From contig NC_045139.1 in NCBI RefSeq assembly GCF_008831285.2, positions 31,903,706 to 31,967,705 of the forward strand: a stretch of DNA of 64,000 nt. Direction: 5' to 3'. The stretch comes from Nymphaea colorata. Taxonomy: Eukaryota > Streptophyta > Magnoliopsida > Nymphaeales > Nymphaeaceae. The notes under the pieces are model-generated. The model was given only the letters and a program-made list of their open reading frames with translations. It had not been told where the DNA came from and did not search any database. Made by a program: the position numbers and the translations under genes. This document shows positions 10,819 to 22,426 of the stretch, piece after piece. How positions within the stretch are numbered: the first letter of the stretch is position 1; each line of letters opens with the position of its first letter.

Positions 10819-13136
10819 TCATGGAACCTGCTCACATTTGCTCATATGATGCAAAAGTGTGTTTGCTTTCCTTTGAGCTCTACTTGTTCCATTTTTTGAT
10901 AGCTCAACTAAATGGTCATACACCCCAAATTGTAATGCGGCTAAAACATGAGAGGAGTTGTTTATTCCTAATTCAAGCAAGACTGCGGTTGCACACTCCT
11001 TGTTCTTGGGCGTCCCTTCTTTGATCAATTCCACAAGCGTTTGAATAAATGGCATCTGCCCAATAGAATTGCGTCCTTCAGGATTGGATAACAGAAGAAA
11101 CAGGATTGAGAGTGCCTCATCAACCATTCCCAAATGCTTGTCTGTCACTAATTGAAGCAGAGGTGCTATAATGCCGGCCTTGATGGCTCTGCCTTTATTA
11201 ACTTGGTTAAGGGACAAATTGAAAAGGGCAGTGGCAGCATCTTTCTTACCTCTGACAGTCCCATTTTTAAGGAGGTCGACCAATGGAGGTATGCCATTCA
11301 AACTACCAATTGTAACCTTGTTCTCATCAACCATGGAAAGACTAAATAATGCTGCTGCTGAGTTTTCTCTAGCTTCCAGACTTCCATTCTGCAAAACTTC
11401 AACTATGGCTGGAATGGCTCCCTCTTTCGCAATTATCCGCTTGTTTGTCTCATCAATTGACAAGTTCAGCAATGCAGTTACTGCATGTTCTTGTATCTTG
11501 GAGTCAGGATATGAAAGTAAGTTTATCAAACGGGGAATTGCACCAGCACTAGCAATCAATACTCTGTTATCTGGGTTCTCCTTGGAAAGCTTGCGAATCT
11601 CAATTACTGATTCTCTTTGCACTTCAAGTCGACCAGAGGAGAGGTTTTGGACGATTGTAGATATTTCTTTTACCTGTACTGCCTTTGTATCTGCTTCCCG
11701 CTTTGGGAGTTCTACGTTGTACATTTCACACCAATTTGCAATTAAGTTGCGCAGAGCATAATTTGGTGCTAAAGACAGGTGTGCCAAAGGTTGCCTGGTC
11801 TTTGGGCAAGTTCTATGCCCAGAGCCCAACCACTTCTGTATGCTGGATCTTTCATATGTCTGGCCAGTTGCAACGATCACAGGGTCTGTCATGATTTCCA
11901 AAGTAATTGGACAAAGGAAGTCATTTGGAATCGACAATGATGGGCATTTTTTTAAACACTTGGCCTGTGAAACATCATCAACATTATTGGTGATTCCGCT
12001 TGTCTCTTTAACACCGGCAATTTGCTTAAACTTGTTCAAAACATCTACGATCTGCTGAATGGTTTCTGCAGATTGCCCTCCACCTCTCTCTTTCACAAGT
12101 TTTTTTACTGCCACAGTTTCTGACTTGAGGTCTGGAATAGTCTGAAGTTCCAACTTCTTTGCCAACCTTTCGAGTATAGCACTATCTGCGTTGCGATCAT
12201 CCTTCTTTGAGAACACAACCATAATGTCCATGGCCAGTTCAATGTCCTGAGTCTCTGTTCTTCTTTTCGCTCTCCGGAGTTGTGATTGCATCAGCTCAAC
12301 CTGAACAACGTTTTATCGACGAGGTCATCTTTATTCTCAAAAGGTTGTACAGCTTTATTAGTTTCAAAAGAAAATAGTCTTGTCTTTGATAGAGAGAAAA
12401 ATGATCTACCGGAAGCAAGAAATGTGTACATGCATCCAGATAAAACAAAAAAGATATCATGATTGCGCTATTAATTACAACATCAGCTTCGCTGTTCAAC
12501 AAAAGCAAATGTGAAAGGGAGAAGAAAAGGAAAATAAAACAACCAACTTTGTTTTGCTACATCAAATTATACCCACAAAGAAATAAAGAAGACGAACGAA
12601 ACTGACCTGCTCTTTGACTTCATCAGAAATTCCCAACTCATCGTAAGGAATGGCATCCAGAGCCCTGTTCAATCTCTCGTACACTGCAAGGAACCTCGCC
12701 GCAATCCCCTCGCTGTCCAATGCCTGAAATCGGAAAAAGAAAAGGAGAAACAAGTACCCAGTAAATGAAAAGTTCATACAGGGGAGAAAAAGAAAAGCAA
12801 AGAAGGGAAGAAGCGACCAACCAAATAGATTTTGCTCCCGCTATTACAAGTCTTCAACAGTTTCTTCGCGCAAAGGAACGCCTTCTTCAAATCGTTGAAG
12901 CATGAAATCGATCTGGGCGACAATGGGCATCCGTTCTCTCTGATTTCCTCCAGGAGTGGGCTTAACAGCTTGATTCTCCTAACCAGGTTGAAGCATTCCT
13001 TCCTCTGTGTTTTCCTGTAATCTCCATAGGCCCCAATGGCTTCCTCAATCTCAACCAAGCTCTGTATCACCTCTTTCTCGTCCGCCTTTGACCTCTGCTG
13101 GTGCTCGCCCTCTTCCTCCAACGCCGTGTCTTCCAT
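10819..13136 (-). CDS. PUB: U-box/ARM-repeat E3 ubiquitin ligase (PUB13/PUB14/SPL11 type)
   Basis: Three exons on the minus strand, 13136-12822, 12723-12607 and 12300-10819, join in phase 0 at gttggt/ag, gtcagt/ag borders to give 637 residues, close to the family's 630-690. Residues 1-240 are the helical N-terminal region of this PUB class. The U-box is at about 268-343 ([39 protein letters not shown]). Armadillo repeats fill about 355-625 (for example [29 protein letters not shown]). The U-box recruits the E2 enzyme and the ARM repeats bind the target. Relatives PUB13 and SPL11 restrain immune signalling and cell death and affect flowering; that role here is inferred. The start at 13136 (MEDTALEEE) is preceded by a long CT-rich leader. 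No key U-box residue seems missing. Confidence 0.95.
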
Positions 13137-13267
13137 TTCTCCTCCTACCCAAATTGAGAAAAGGACCAAAACCACCAAAGGATTTCTGATCTGCGATATC
13201 TAACGGGTGGAACACAGTTGGAGGGTGGTCAAGCACATGATAGGGGGACGAGGGAGAAATGACGCTG

Positions 13268-13289
13268 CAGAGAGAGAGAGATAGAGAGA

Positions 13290-13352
<63 letters not shown>
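13268..13352. repeat. (GA)n tract in the leader/promoter of the U-box gene
   Basis: An 85-nt GA tract, with a pure run of about 61 nt from 13292, ends the near-upstream region of the U-box gene, whose ATG lies 132 nt away. In the sense direction of the gene it is CT-rich, as in plant pyrimidine-rich leaders and GAGA-type promoter elements. Confidence 0.9.
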
Positions 13353-13353
<1 letters not shown>

Positions 13354-13379
13354 CCAGCAGGATTCCGGTGATTCAGGGA

Positions 13380-16300
13380 GATGGGGAGCGGCGCAAAGAT
13401 CTCTCTCTGTCTCTCTCTCCCCCTCTATCTACATCAAGGATGGGCTTCTCTGCTTGATCATGGACGGGGCACGCTTCTCGCTGCTTGGTATTGCAGGCGC
13501 TCTTCGTTTCTTCCGTCGCCTGATCAGACTCTTCTTATTTTTTTTCGAAAAACAGTTAAAGCCAACCAACAAAATTCACTCGCCAATGGCCACTGGCCTC
13601 CATTCACCGCGTAGCGCGCTCTATGCCTCTTAAATATAGGTAGCTTCCTTCTCTCCCTTCATAAAAGTTCGCAAAGTTTGGACTTTGGACTCGATGGTAC
13701 GTGGAACAGAATTTTGTGAGCTCATTTGAACTCCTTCTCTCTCGGTTCATCTCCATTGTCGTACTTGGAATAGAAATTTCCTTCCTCTCTCTCTCTCCCC
13801 CCCTCTCTCTCTGCAAGTTTCCAACCCCGGAGCATGGACTTGTCTGTACGTGGAACATGCATGTCTGAGACCAAGTTCGGATGCATCAAACCGAGTCTCA
13901 TTATATACAGCTGGGCTTGACATGGACGGCCTTAGCATAAGATTCCATTCTCATACCGACATACATATATGGAGTATGCAATATTAACATAACATTCTAA
14001 ACTCTAATCACAATCTTTTCATAAGCCAATCTAATGCCGACGGGAAACAATTTTAGAAAAAGGAATATTTGTGGAGGATTCAACGTGTTTGTAACATTTC
14101 AAGATATGTGACTATCAGTTGGTTTCAGCAGGACTTGTCAAAAGAAATTCAGTCTTTATCTAGAAATTAAAACAAAAAAAAACCTCACATAAGTTTTCAA
14201 GGGAAACTGATTTGGGTATCAGTGAATGGCATTGACAGTGATCATAATGTGATAAACGCAATTATTTTCACATTTTTTGAGTGTCAGAGACACACAGACA
14301 CAACACCCTATATGTTTTTAAGATCTATTCTGATAGGACAAGAAAGAAGTTGACGAGTCACAGGTTTTTTGATAAGTCTTTCCTCGAAAACCAGATTTAT
14401 GATCATGTTGGAGCATGTTTCTTGTCATATTTGATGCATGAAAGGACCCACCAAGGAGAGTTCTGGAGTGGGCTTGGACCCACTTGCCCAACCCAAGTTC
14501 CAGAGGTAGCTTGAGCTGGCAAACCCTGATGATCTTTGACATATTCTGAAACTCTCCTGCTTCCTGGTATTTGGCCCAACAAAAGTTTTCAACTGTGAAG
14601 AAAGCAGCATTGAAACTTCATGCCTCATGGCCATGTGATTGGCTTAGCTGGCCTGGCTGAAACTCTAAATTATTTGAACAAGTCAGAGGGTTCCTCATTT
14701 TCATTTTCCTCAAAGTTGTAGTTGAAACAGAAAAGATGACTAAAAAAAAATTATTATCAGTGAACATTGAAGAATGGAGCTAGCCATGAAAGAACACCAG
14801 TACAGCAAAATCTGATTGTGTCAGCCCATTAAAATTCAGATGAGCACAGCATCACATGCAGCTTAGCTCAGATTGGTGCCCTGCATGTGGGGATTCATAA
14901 ATTAGTCCCCACTAGCCAATTTGAGGGTGTTTTGGCTCATGGGTTGTCATACTGCTTCCATGGCAGTGATCAGGGATGACCACAGTGTCAATTGTTTCCT
15001 CATCAACCATGGCAGCCATTGTTTCCATTTTCAGATTTCCTCCAGTCAAGTGCTTCGCGCAGCACACTGAAATTGTGATGAACTGTCAGAGAAAGACAGA
15101 GGGTCGACGTGTTCGATGAGACGAAAGACCTGGAAAGATGCCCCTCTTTTTTCTCTCTTCAAGCTTGTTTGCTTTTTAGTTCCTTAATGGCTGAATGGGA
15201 TTTCTTGAATTTTGATTGAAGCACCTTCTGATTTCTGCGTCCTGCTGTCGCTGTCGACGAATTTACAGACAGACGCGTTTTCTAGGGGCTCACAAGAGAG
15301 GCCCATCTGAGATCTGCCGTGTGGAAAGCTGTCGACGAGTGGGAGAGAGGAGGGAGGAGTTAATGGAGGATGGTGATGTTGCCTTGGCAACAGCCCACTT
15401 TGTCCTGCCTTCCGGAATCATATGGGGAACTTTTTTTTTTTTTTAATTTGAGCTTACTTTTTTGCTTATATATTTTTTAAAACAACACTCTTACATAAGA
15501 AACATATCTTTCTAATAGAAATTGTCAAATAAAAGCTTGAAGTGAACCAGACAAACACACAAAAAAAGTAAAAAAAATGTAATTTATTGACAAAGGTTAA
15601 TATATTGAAAAATTGTTTTTCAAGTTAAGGCGACAAGACACATTGATTGAAGAAGCCAAAGCCCCTCCTTATTTTCTTTCAACCATGTGTTACACATCAA
15701 CGGTTTGCAGTTTGAAGAAGTAACATCCAAGAGAATCAAACCTACCATGGTTAATGGAAAATTCACTTTTTTTCCTTTTAGTTGGTAGTTTTTATTAAAA
15801 TGACCTTCGTTAAGAAAATAACAAGAAATACTTTATTTATTAGAATTAATTAAGTACAAGGGGAGCCCAAAAAAATGAAAAATTGCCCGTTAATGTATAT
15901 ACAATATATACATCCAATATAGTAAAATTCACGTTGCTCTTGACAAAATATGTACATGTACGTCCACAGTAAGATCCACGTTGTTCATTGCAAAATACAT
16001 GCGTCTTATTCTCTGTCAGCTTTCTGCGTCTGAGCTGAAGCAATCGTCTTCACATGCAGTTTAGTTGATATATATTTTTTTTCTAATTTTTCTAATTGTA
16101 TTTTACTTTATATATTTGTGTGCAGAAGCAATTTGTAGAGATATGATATGTAGATTGGTTCAATGGAGATTGCGTGCCCGAGTGGCCTAAATCTAAAGTG
16201 TGATAAGTTTATTTATTTATTCTTTTCAATTTGATCCAAGGATCAACGGCTAAGGGTACATCACATTTCATCGGCTCAAAATAATTTCTAACAAAATATT

Positions 16301-17200
16301 ATAAACAAAGAGTTGAATGAAAGGTTTCAAATCTATTCCATGTGGTTGTATTAAACTTCGGATTTTTAAACTCCAAAGTTGACGTACATATCAGAATTTT
16401 ATAAGCAGAATTAAGTTCGTTGCGGGAATCAACTGGAATATAATATTTTTTTTTGAAGTACTGCGGATCATATATTAAAAGGCAAAAGGTTTTTGAGAAC
16501 CAAATGTTGGATCTATGAATATACACTTAGATACCAATGTGTCTAAAATGATTTATTTATCATGTTAAAGGGTTTATTTTACCACCAATCCACAATTATA
16601 GAAAATAATTCACATTAAATATGATCTAGAATGGCTCAGATATACCGACCTATACATATATGTGTGAGTTATATCAGGATGTAAATAGGTCATATATATC
16701 TGATTATGGATTGATCACATATATGTTTACTCAAATCCGGGGAAAGATATCTAAATTTATTTTTAATCAAATTCTGATTCGTTAGGGGCCGTTTTGCATT
16801 AGGAACAAAGTGCAAGTGTCTCATGAATTTGCCTCAAAATTGAAGTAGATTCACAAAACACTTGATCAACTACTCGGCTACCCTAATTTTGACGTAGATT
16901 CTGCTGTTCATAATGCCAAACAATCTCTTATGAGGTTCATAACTAAATCCAAAACAGATATTCAATTGAACTGACGCAAGGGGCTTAGCGTAGCTGTTCA
17001 GACTAGTGTCCATGAGAGTCTGGGACTCCGCTTCGTTGGCTCGATTCTCATGAGTGTTAAGCATCAAATGGGTTGCAGATTGCTGTCCCATCAACATCAG
17101 ATATGATTATTGAAACAATGGTTCTGTTTCGATAGCGATGCATATCGCATTATTAGAACCCAAACCAATAGACAGGTCCCCATGGTCCAGTTAACCTCAG
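13380..17200. other. Intergenic, no gene seen
   Basis: The region contains CT-rich passages at 13400-13440 and 13785-13812, AT-rich DNA, and short open stretches near 14281-14640 and 15184-15446 with no recognisable product. Around 16785-16895 there is a partial copy of the short repeat described at 50892 (it shares cataatgaatctgcc-like words with a tttgcattaggaaca start). Confidence 0.45.
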
Positions 17201-17212
17201 AGTAGAGTTTAC

Positions 17213-17250
17213 GCATGGCGGAGCCAGAAATTTTTGGCTAAGGAGTGTTG
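17213..17250. repeat. Dispersed repeat end ('GGCGGAGCCAG' family)
   Basis: The words ggcggagccagaaatttttg and ggctaagg match the end of a dispersed element seen several times in the window (20745, 31415, 41257). Confidence 0.5.
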
Positions 17251-18423
17251 ATTTCAAAAATCATAAGCAATTCAAGTACATAATGAAATAATTGTAATGA
17301 GAGGCACCTAGAAATGAATAAATCGAGCAAATAGTTGAAGAAACCAGCAAGTAAATTACATGCATTTTGTGGGGACTGTATAGGCAACTATATGAACTGA
17401 TTGCAAACTGTTTGATAAACATTGTGTATATATGCATGAGAGTTTCTTATCATTTGTGAAAGAACAGAGATTAGAAATTTTTGTTTTATGAACTATGAAT
17501 GAGGTTAGATCAGAAAAACAGAAAATATTTCAGTAAGACATATACAATATTCAAACTACTCCGAACAGATGCTGACTGTTCATCATCAAGAGCATGTCTG
17601 GGCTTCAAAGCAGCCAAAGGAGAATTTGGAGAATTTGTTGACAGAACTTCTAATCAACTTTCACAGGTGACAGCAGCCCACAGAAAGAATTGAATTTTCA
17701 AGTAAACCTCTGATCTACTGTCTCTCAATATGTGTCACATCAGTTGTAACTAAGAAGACACATTTTAACTTCCTTTTTTTTTTTACTGTCAATCTCTTCT
17801 GATCTACTGTCTCTCAACATATGTTATATCAGTTGTAACCAAGAATACATGTTACTTCTCTCTCTCTTTTTTTTTTACTGTCAATGTCTTTTCATAGGCA
17901 AATCTCATCTACTCTATGGGGCTTGAGATGAAAGCAGTGGAAAGTATTGCCAGAAGGGAACCAGAAAAGCCTTGCCCATAACCAGCAGGTGACACAACTT
18001 CACATGGTGGGACCAAAAGAAAATGAGCATGTGAGTCCATGACAAGGTACCAGCGCCCCTTAATCAGAAGCTACAAGCAACCAAAGAATCTAAGTGTGTG
18101 GTGCAGCTCACATTGTCCTTGGGCTTGAGCGTGGCTAGAAAGACACCAATACCTTGACTTGGCCTAGGCTCGGTGTGGTGATGACGTTCGGCTTGCGCAA
18201 TCCTTGTCGGCCACGTTGCGCGATTCCAAGATCGATACCTAACTTGCAAGAAACGGCCTAGCTAGAACTTCTAGGACTGAGAAAGAGGCCCACCCATGTT
18301 CGCCATACCAGAAATGGCTCATGCATATATGGTACAAAGTCTGCCCAGTTTTTCTGCATATACTAACAAGGGTGGTGAATAAACCAGACCAACTTAGCTT
18401 TGAGCAAATACATGCATATATAG
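17251..18423. other. Intergenic, no gene seen
   Basis: Contains a local near-duplication: 'tctgatctactgtctctcaa' occurs at about 17708 and 17799 with similar flanks (atcagttgtaac, ttttttttactgtcaat). No coding region is recognised. Confidence 0.4.
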
Positions 18424-18598
18424 AACCCGTTTGGCAAATGGAACAGTTACAAACTGTTCCATGAATCTACCCTAAAAGTTGAGATAGATTCATAAAACAG
18501 TTTTTAAGTGTTACATAGATCTGCCCCAATTTTTGGGCTATTATTCATAAAACAGTTACATACTTTTTTGTTTGGCCCCAAACGAACCTATACAAGAA
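18424..18598. mobile_element. MITE-like element, TIR family 'GTTTGGCAA..GTAACA'
   Basis: The left end reads ccgtttggcaaatggaacag and the right end, read in reverse complement, ggttcgtttggggccaaac, with internal words atgaatctaccc and gatagattcataaaac. It belongs to the same family as 48413-48880 and 50892-51051. Short, non-coding and inverted-repeat ended, as MITEs are. Confidence 0.6.
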
Positions 18599-19509
18599 TA
18601 GTTACATGCACACAAGTCATGAAATACACATTATACTAGGAAATATGGGCACTAACATGCACCAACCTAACTTATCTGAATCAGATGGTTGTGAAGTGGT
18701 AGTGGAACCAGAAATTTTTTGGCTTGAGACACACTAATTTAAAAGCTTTCATACTTTAAGGGGCATCAGTATAGATAAACAATTAGATGTATAGATAAAC
18801 AATATAGATAAGATGAAAATGTAGATCTCAAATATGAGAATCACGCAACAGTTAAAATGCTAATTATTACTTAATTCTAATAGAGTCAATTTTTGAGTCA
18901 TTCAATCTTGTTGATTAAGTCTAATAGTGCACCTTAATTCTTACGTTCTTATTATTGATCATTCTTAAAACCCCTCTTCCTTTCTTTCCTCTCTCTCCCC
19001 CAAATGTTTGTATAATATATCCCCTAAAAAATAATGTTTGTACCTTCGGTAAATCTAAACTATATGGATGCACATTTTATATTCTAAGACATCACAAATT
19101 CAGGACGACCAATCAATTTTTATGGAATATGTGGTTGCTATTTTCCTGAACAAACATTACAAAAAAGAAATTTGAACCACCACCTTTCACCTTTTTCAGG
19201 TCCTTTCAAAATTGAATTTGCACACAAAGGAAAAAGTACAATTTAAAGCCAGTCCAAGTCACACGATCGCCAGGGATGAATCTAATTTTGATACGGAACT
19301 GGATTCATAGTAGAATTCAGGAAAGACTAAACCTGGATCTGAGCTATTCACATAGCTGTAGGAGGGACTAAATCTCATGCAATGAAAAAAAAAAATTTGT
19401 TATGGGGCATTGTTATAGGAATTCTCATTTATGAAGGAACACAACATATAAGTAAATAGTTGTAAGAAATCTATGTAAAAATATATAAAAATAAATAAAA
19501 ATTTTGTTG

Positions 19510-19558
19510 CAGGTGTGGGCAGTTGCCCACACCAGCCTATATGTAGCTACGCTACTGA
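19510..19558. repeat. Dispersed repeat end with GTGGGCAGTTGCCCAC palindrome
   Basis: The stretch gtgtgggcagttgcccacac is a perfect palindrome core. It abuts the TRIM-like element that follows. The same palindrome occurs at 27548. Confidence 0.6.
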
Positions 19559-19950
19559 ATATAACACCCCAGTTTAACAAGTTTATTTCTGCATCTAAGA
19601 TCGTGAAGAATCTTAAATGACTTATAAAAGGGTTGTTAAGTGGTTGATTGTCCCATTTCTAAACCTACTGAATGGCAAGTTTCAATTGGTCGAACCAATA
19701 AGTCTTGGGGGTCTTACACGTGTGCACAAGTGTGCCATAAGAGTGATGGATTGTAATGACATATTTTGTAAAGTTTAATCTTGTATATAAGATTGTGAAA
19801 AATTTGATATGATTTATAAATAAGATTGTCAATGGTTGGTTGTTTTGGTTCTTTATATTTTTTTACTTAAACTAAAACTATTAGGAGGCGGGTTGAGATC
19901 CATCAAATCAGAGGCCTAAAGCTTGTATAAAAGTAGGCTCCATAGTTAGA
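19559..19950 (+). mobile_element. TRIM-like LTR element, copy 1 (degraded)
   Basis: Two related terminal blocks flank a short internal part. The left block starts ataacaccccag and carries 'tctaagatcgtgaagaat ... ttataaaagggttgtta'. The right block starts tgtaatgacat at 19752, just after the purine-rich 'agagtgatggat', and carries 'tataagattgtgaaaaat ... ttataaataagattgt'. Layout and wording parallel the better element at 26570. The primer-binding site is not clear in this copy. No coding capacity. Confidence 0.6.
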
Positions 19951-19994
19951 AACAAAATAGCATCACATACTTGAACATGAACAGGAAAACAAAC

Positions 19995-20060
19995 AAGAGA
20001 TAGATTAAAGACGATCGATAGATGTGGAAGAGATAGATTAAAGACGATCGATATCTGAAC
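19995..20060. repeat. 33-bp tandem duplication
   Basis: The words aagagatagattaaagacg and atcgata occur at 19995 and again 33 bp later. Confidence 0.85.
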
Positions 20061-20429
20061 AAGTTGAGAGGAGACACAACAAGGCTGGTGTCATTTGGGC
20101 GGTTTGAAAACGATGTGCCGACCAGGACAACACATGGTTCATGAAGGCCATTAATTGCCATGGCTGTTCGCTTGCTCAAGTACAGTTACCAGTGTTCTAG
20201 TGTTTCATGGAAACTCTGGCTTCCCAAACTTGGTGATCATCACAAGGATCTTTCTATCTCATGTGTTACTTGTCTCATGTTCTTATCAGGAATCCACATG
20301 AAATTGGCCAACTGCCAATCACCAAAGCTAGAGAAAAGGATGTCCAAGCTACCACTTTTATTGAGGGGAATCAATGAAAATATCATCATTGACGCTGGCG
20401 GTTTTGCGTCAGGGAAGATTGGGATTCAC

Positions 20430-20643
20430 TTAAAGGGCATTTGATGGTTTGAAATTTTGTTTCAGGAATGAAAATTTCAGAATAATAATTTCCTATCAAA
20501 CTGGAATGAAATCAAAACTCTAAGTTTAGTTTCCTAATTCGGGAAAACAAATATCATGTTTGTTTAATCATTTCAGTTGTCAAAAAAATGAACATTTTGA
20601 TTTTAAAATTTCATGATTCTATGTATATCAAACTTCCCCTTAA
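20430..20643. mobile_element. MITE, Tourist-like
   Basis: The ends are inverted repeats: AGGGCATTTGATGG on the left and, in reverse complement, AGGGGAAGTTTGATA on the right. Both are flanked by TAA, which fits the TWA target-site duplication of PIF/Harbinger (Tourist) MITEs. The interior is AT-rich and non-coding, about 214 bp. Family assignment is inference from the flanking trinucleotide. Confidence 0.65.
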
Positions 20644-20744
20644 TTTGGAGATGATTTGTCTTATGTGACACAAGCTTTGAACATGTCACTAAACATATTG
20701 ATGGTACCAACATTTGACAGTCCAGGGTCGAAGCTTGAAATTTT

Positions 20745-20921
20745 TTATGAGATGGGCCGAATTAAAGTTTCTAAATTTTGACTAAGGCCGAAATATCATT
20801 TATCAAAATTTTTATATAGAACAAGTCAATTTTTTTTAAAATTTACATGTAATTTTTTTTTTAATTTTGAGGTGGGGCCAGGGCCCAAGTGGACCCTACC
20901 TTAGCTCCGTCCTTGCCAGAG
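20745..20921. repeat. Dispersed repeat ('GGCGGAGCCAG' family), near-full copy
   Basis: It carries 'gaaatatcatttatcaaaat', 'aaatttacatgtaa', 'gaggtggggccagggccc' and ends 'ttagctccgtccttg'. The same order appears at 31415-31713, so these are two copies of one family. No open frame is seen in either. Confidence 0.6.
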
Positions 20922-21225
20922 TCGAATAGAAATGAAAAAAATTGCACTAGGTTTGATATTGATGATCGATTTAGTTCAAGCAATGATATTATCTGCAAAA
21001 TTATTGATCAAAACGACCATATATGACGAATACATTTAGAATCTGACTTGAAAAAGTATGATCAATATGTAAAGATAGCTCCATGTTTTTGCCTACTTTA
21101 TTTCAAGTTTGTTCGTGCATGTACCGGCTTCAGCTTTCGTTTTCCTTTCCATAAAATTAAAATTATGAGCATTCCACACACATGAGAAAGAAACTCAACT
21201 ACTTATAGCAGTAGTAGAGGCAACG

Positions 21226-21322
21226 TGGGGCTGGTGTGAGTGCTGCCCACGCCAGCCCAAGACAGCCCAAGGTACTAGTACATAGTGTCCCATAGCAAAA
21301 AAATTTTGGCTCCGCCACTAGT
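21226..21322. repeat. Dispersed repeat ('GGCGGAGCCAG' family), partial copy
   Basis: Contains ctgcccacgccagccc and ends with ttttggctccgccacta, the reverse-oriented end of the family. Confidence 0.5.
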
Positions 21323-22100
21323 TAGAAGTATGATCAATATGTACAACTTATAAGGGAAATGAGATACCTAAAGAAGCCGAAGCTCCTCAATTCTTTTTCA
21401 GCCCTTATGGTTTGGAGCTTTTTAGGAACCTAGGTGTTGCTTATCCAAAATGACTAAAATGTCACAATAATGCAAATATGATAACAAAGAAAAGCTTCAT
21501 ACCAAACCCAAAAAGAAAATTATCTAAAGCCTTATGATGAAAATTGAATAAACCAATTATTCTACTTCTCCAGTACTCTTTAATGAAGTAACGCACATGC
21601 CACAACAAAATAAATGTCTTGATTTACAGAATAAAATAAATATCAGTAAGACAAGAAAAGCATCAATATATATATCAATATATATATAGACTCTCCATAA
21701 GTTGAAGATTCGAAGGTACTCCAAATGGATTTGAATACCATATCAACAAGTGTTGCTAATATCAGTCAGTCATAGTTGGACATTTTTATCCCTCATTCGT
21801 ATCGTGGTCCAAAATCCAAAATCCAAAAAGGATCTAATCAGATTACACAAAAAAAATCGGACCTAATTCAGTTTCAAAACTTGAAATCCGAATCTGAGTC
21901 CTGGTTAAATGAATTCAAATCAGATACGATCAACAGTTCTGGATTCGACCCAGCTCCAAATGGCCTTTATCGCATTCCAACACACCGAAGGGTAAATCCG
22001 TAAACAAGTTTTACGAGACAACCTGTTTGGTCATTTCCTCTTCAATCGTAACTTGAAAATCAAATAACAGAAATGTACGAAAATGCCCACAGTTTGAACC
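21323..22100. other. Intergenic, no gene seen
   Basis: AT-rich DNA upstream of the cyclin gene. A (TA)-rich patch lies at 21666-21688. No coding region is recognised. Confidence 0.4.
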
Positions 22101-22111
22101 CAACAAATTGA

Positions 22112-22322
22112 CCGTTCATAGGACGAATAAAAGGGGAAATTTACGTAAGTGGAACATTCGGGAAGACCGCCTCTTTCGTTATTTAGGTCTGCTGGACATA
22201 TTTTAAAAAGATAGGGGCATTTCGGGTAGCATGTGAAAGTCAAAGCGGAACCGTTGAATGCACGGAGATGATGCTGTGGCCGTTAGATGGGAAAAGGCAG
22301 CCGTAGATTACTAGCCGTTATG
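22112..22322 (+). promoter_or_regulatory. Cluster of MSA-like elements upstream of cyclin B2
   Basis: Four CCGTT cores lie within about 315 bp before the cyclin ATG: 22112-22116, 22251-22255, 22277-22287 and 22312-22322. TGGCCGTTAGA at 22277 matches the reverse complement of the mitosis-specific activator consensus (YCYAACGGYYA) at all 11 positions; TAGCCGTTATG at 22312 matches 10 of 11. MSA elements bind MYB3R factors and drive G2/M transcription of plant B-type cyclins. The motif match is seen directly; function is inferred. Confidence 0.75.
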
Positions 22323-22426
22323 TTGTTTCCCACACGGGGAGAAGGGGGAGAGAGGAGCAGAGGAAGAAGATGGTAAACTCTTAGCAGAAGAAACGAGCTT
22401 CTCTTGGACAGAAGAAGGAGCAGAAA

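Noticed and set aside
11171-11761. 196-codon plus-strand open frame
   Set aside because: It is the antisense shadow of the long U-box/ARM exon and has no independent domain.
13259-13633. Open frame rich in Arg-Glu repeats
   Set aside because: It is a translation of the (GA)n microsatellite and its flank, with no recognisable domain.
15184-15446. Cys/Arg-rich open frame
   Set aside because: Low-complexity translation of a GA-rich patch without domain or gene context.
16165-16210. tRNA-like 'gcgtgcccgagtggccta'
   Set aside because: Resembles the D-arm of a Ser/Leu tRNA, but no T-arm or acceptor stem pairs downstream.
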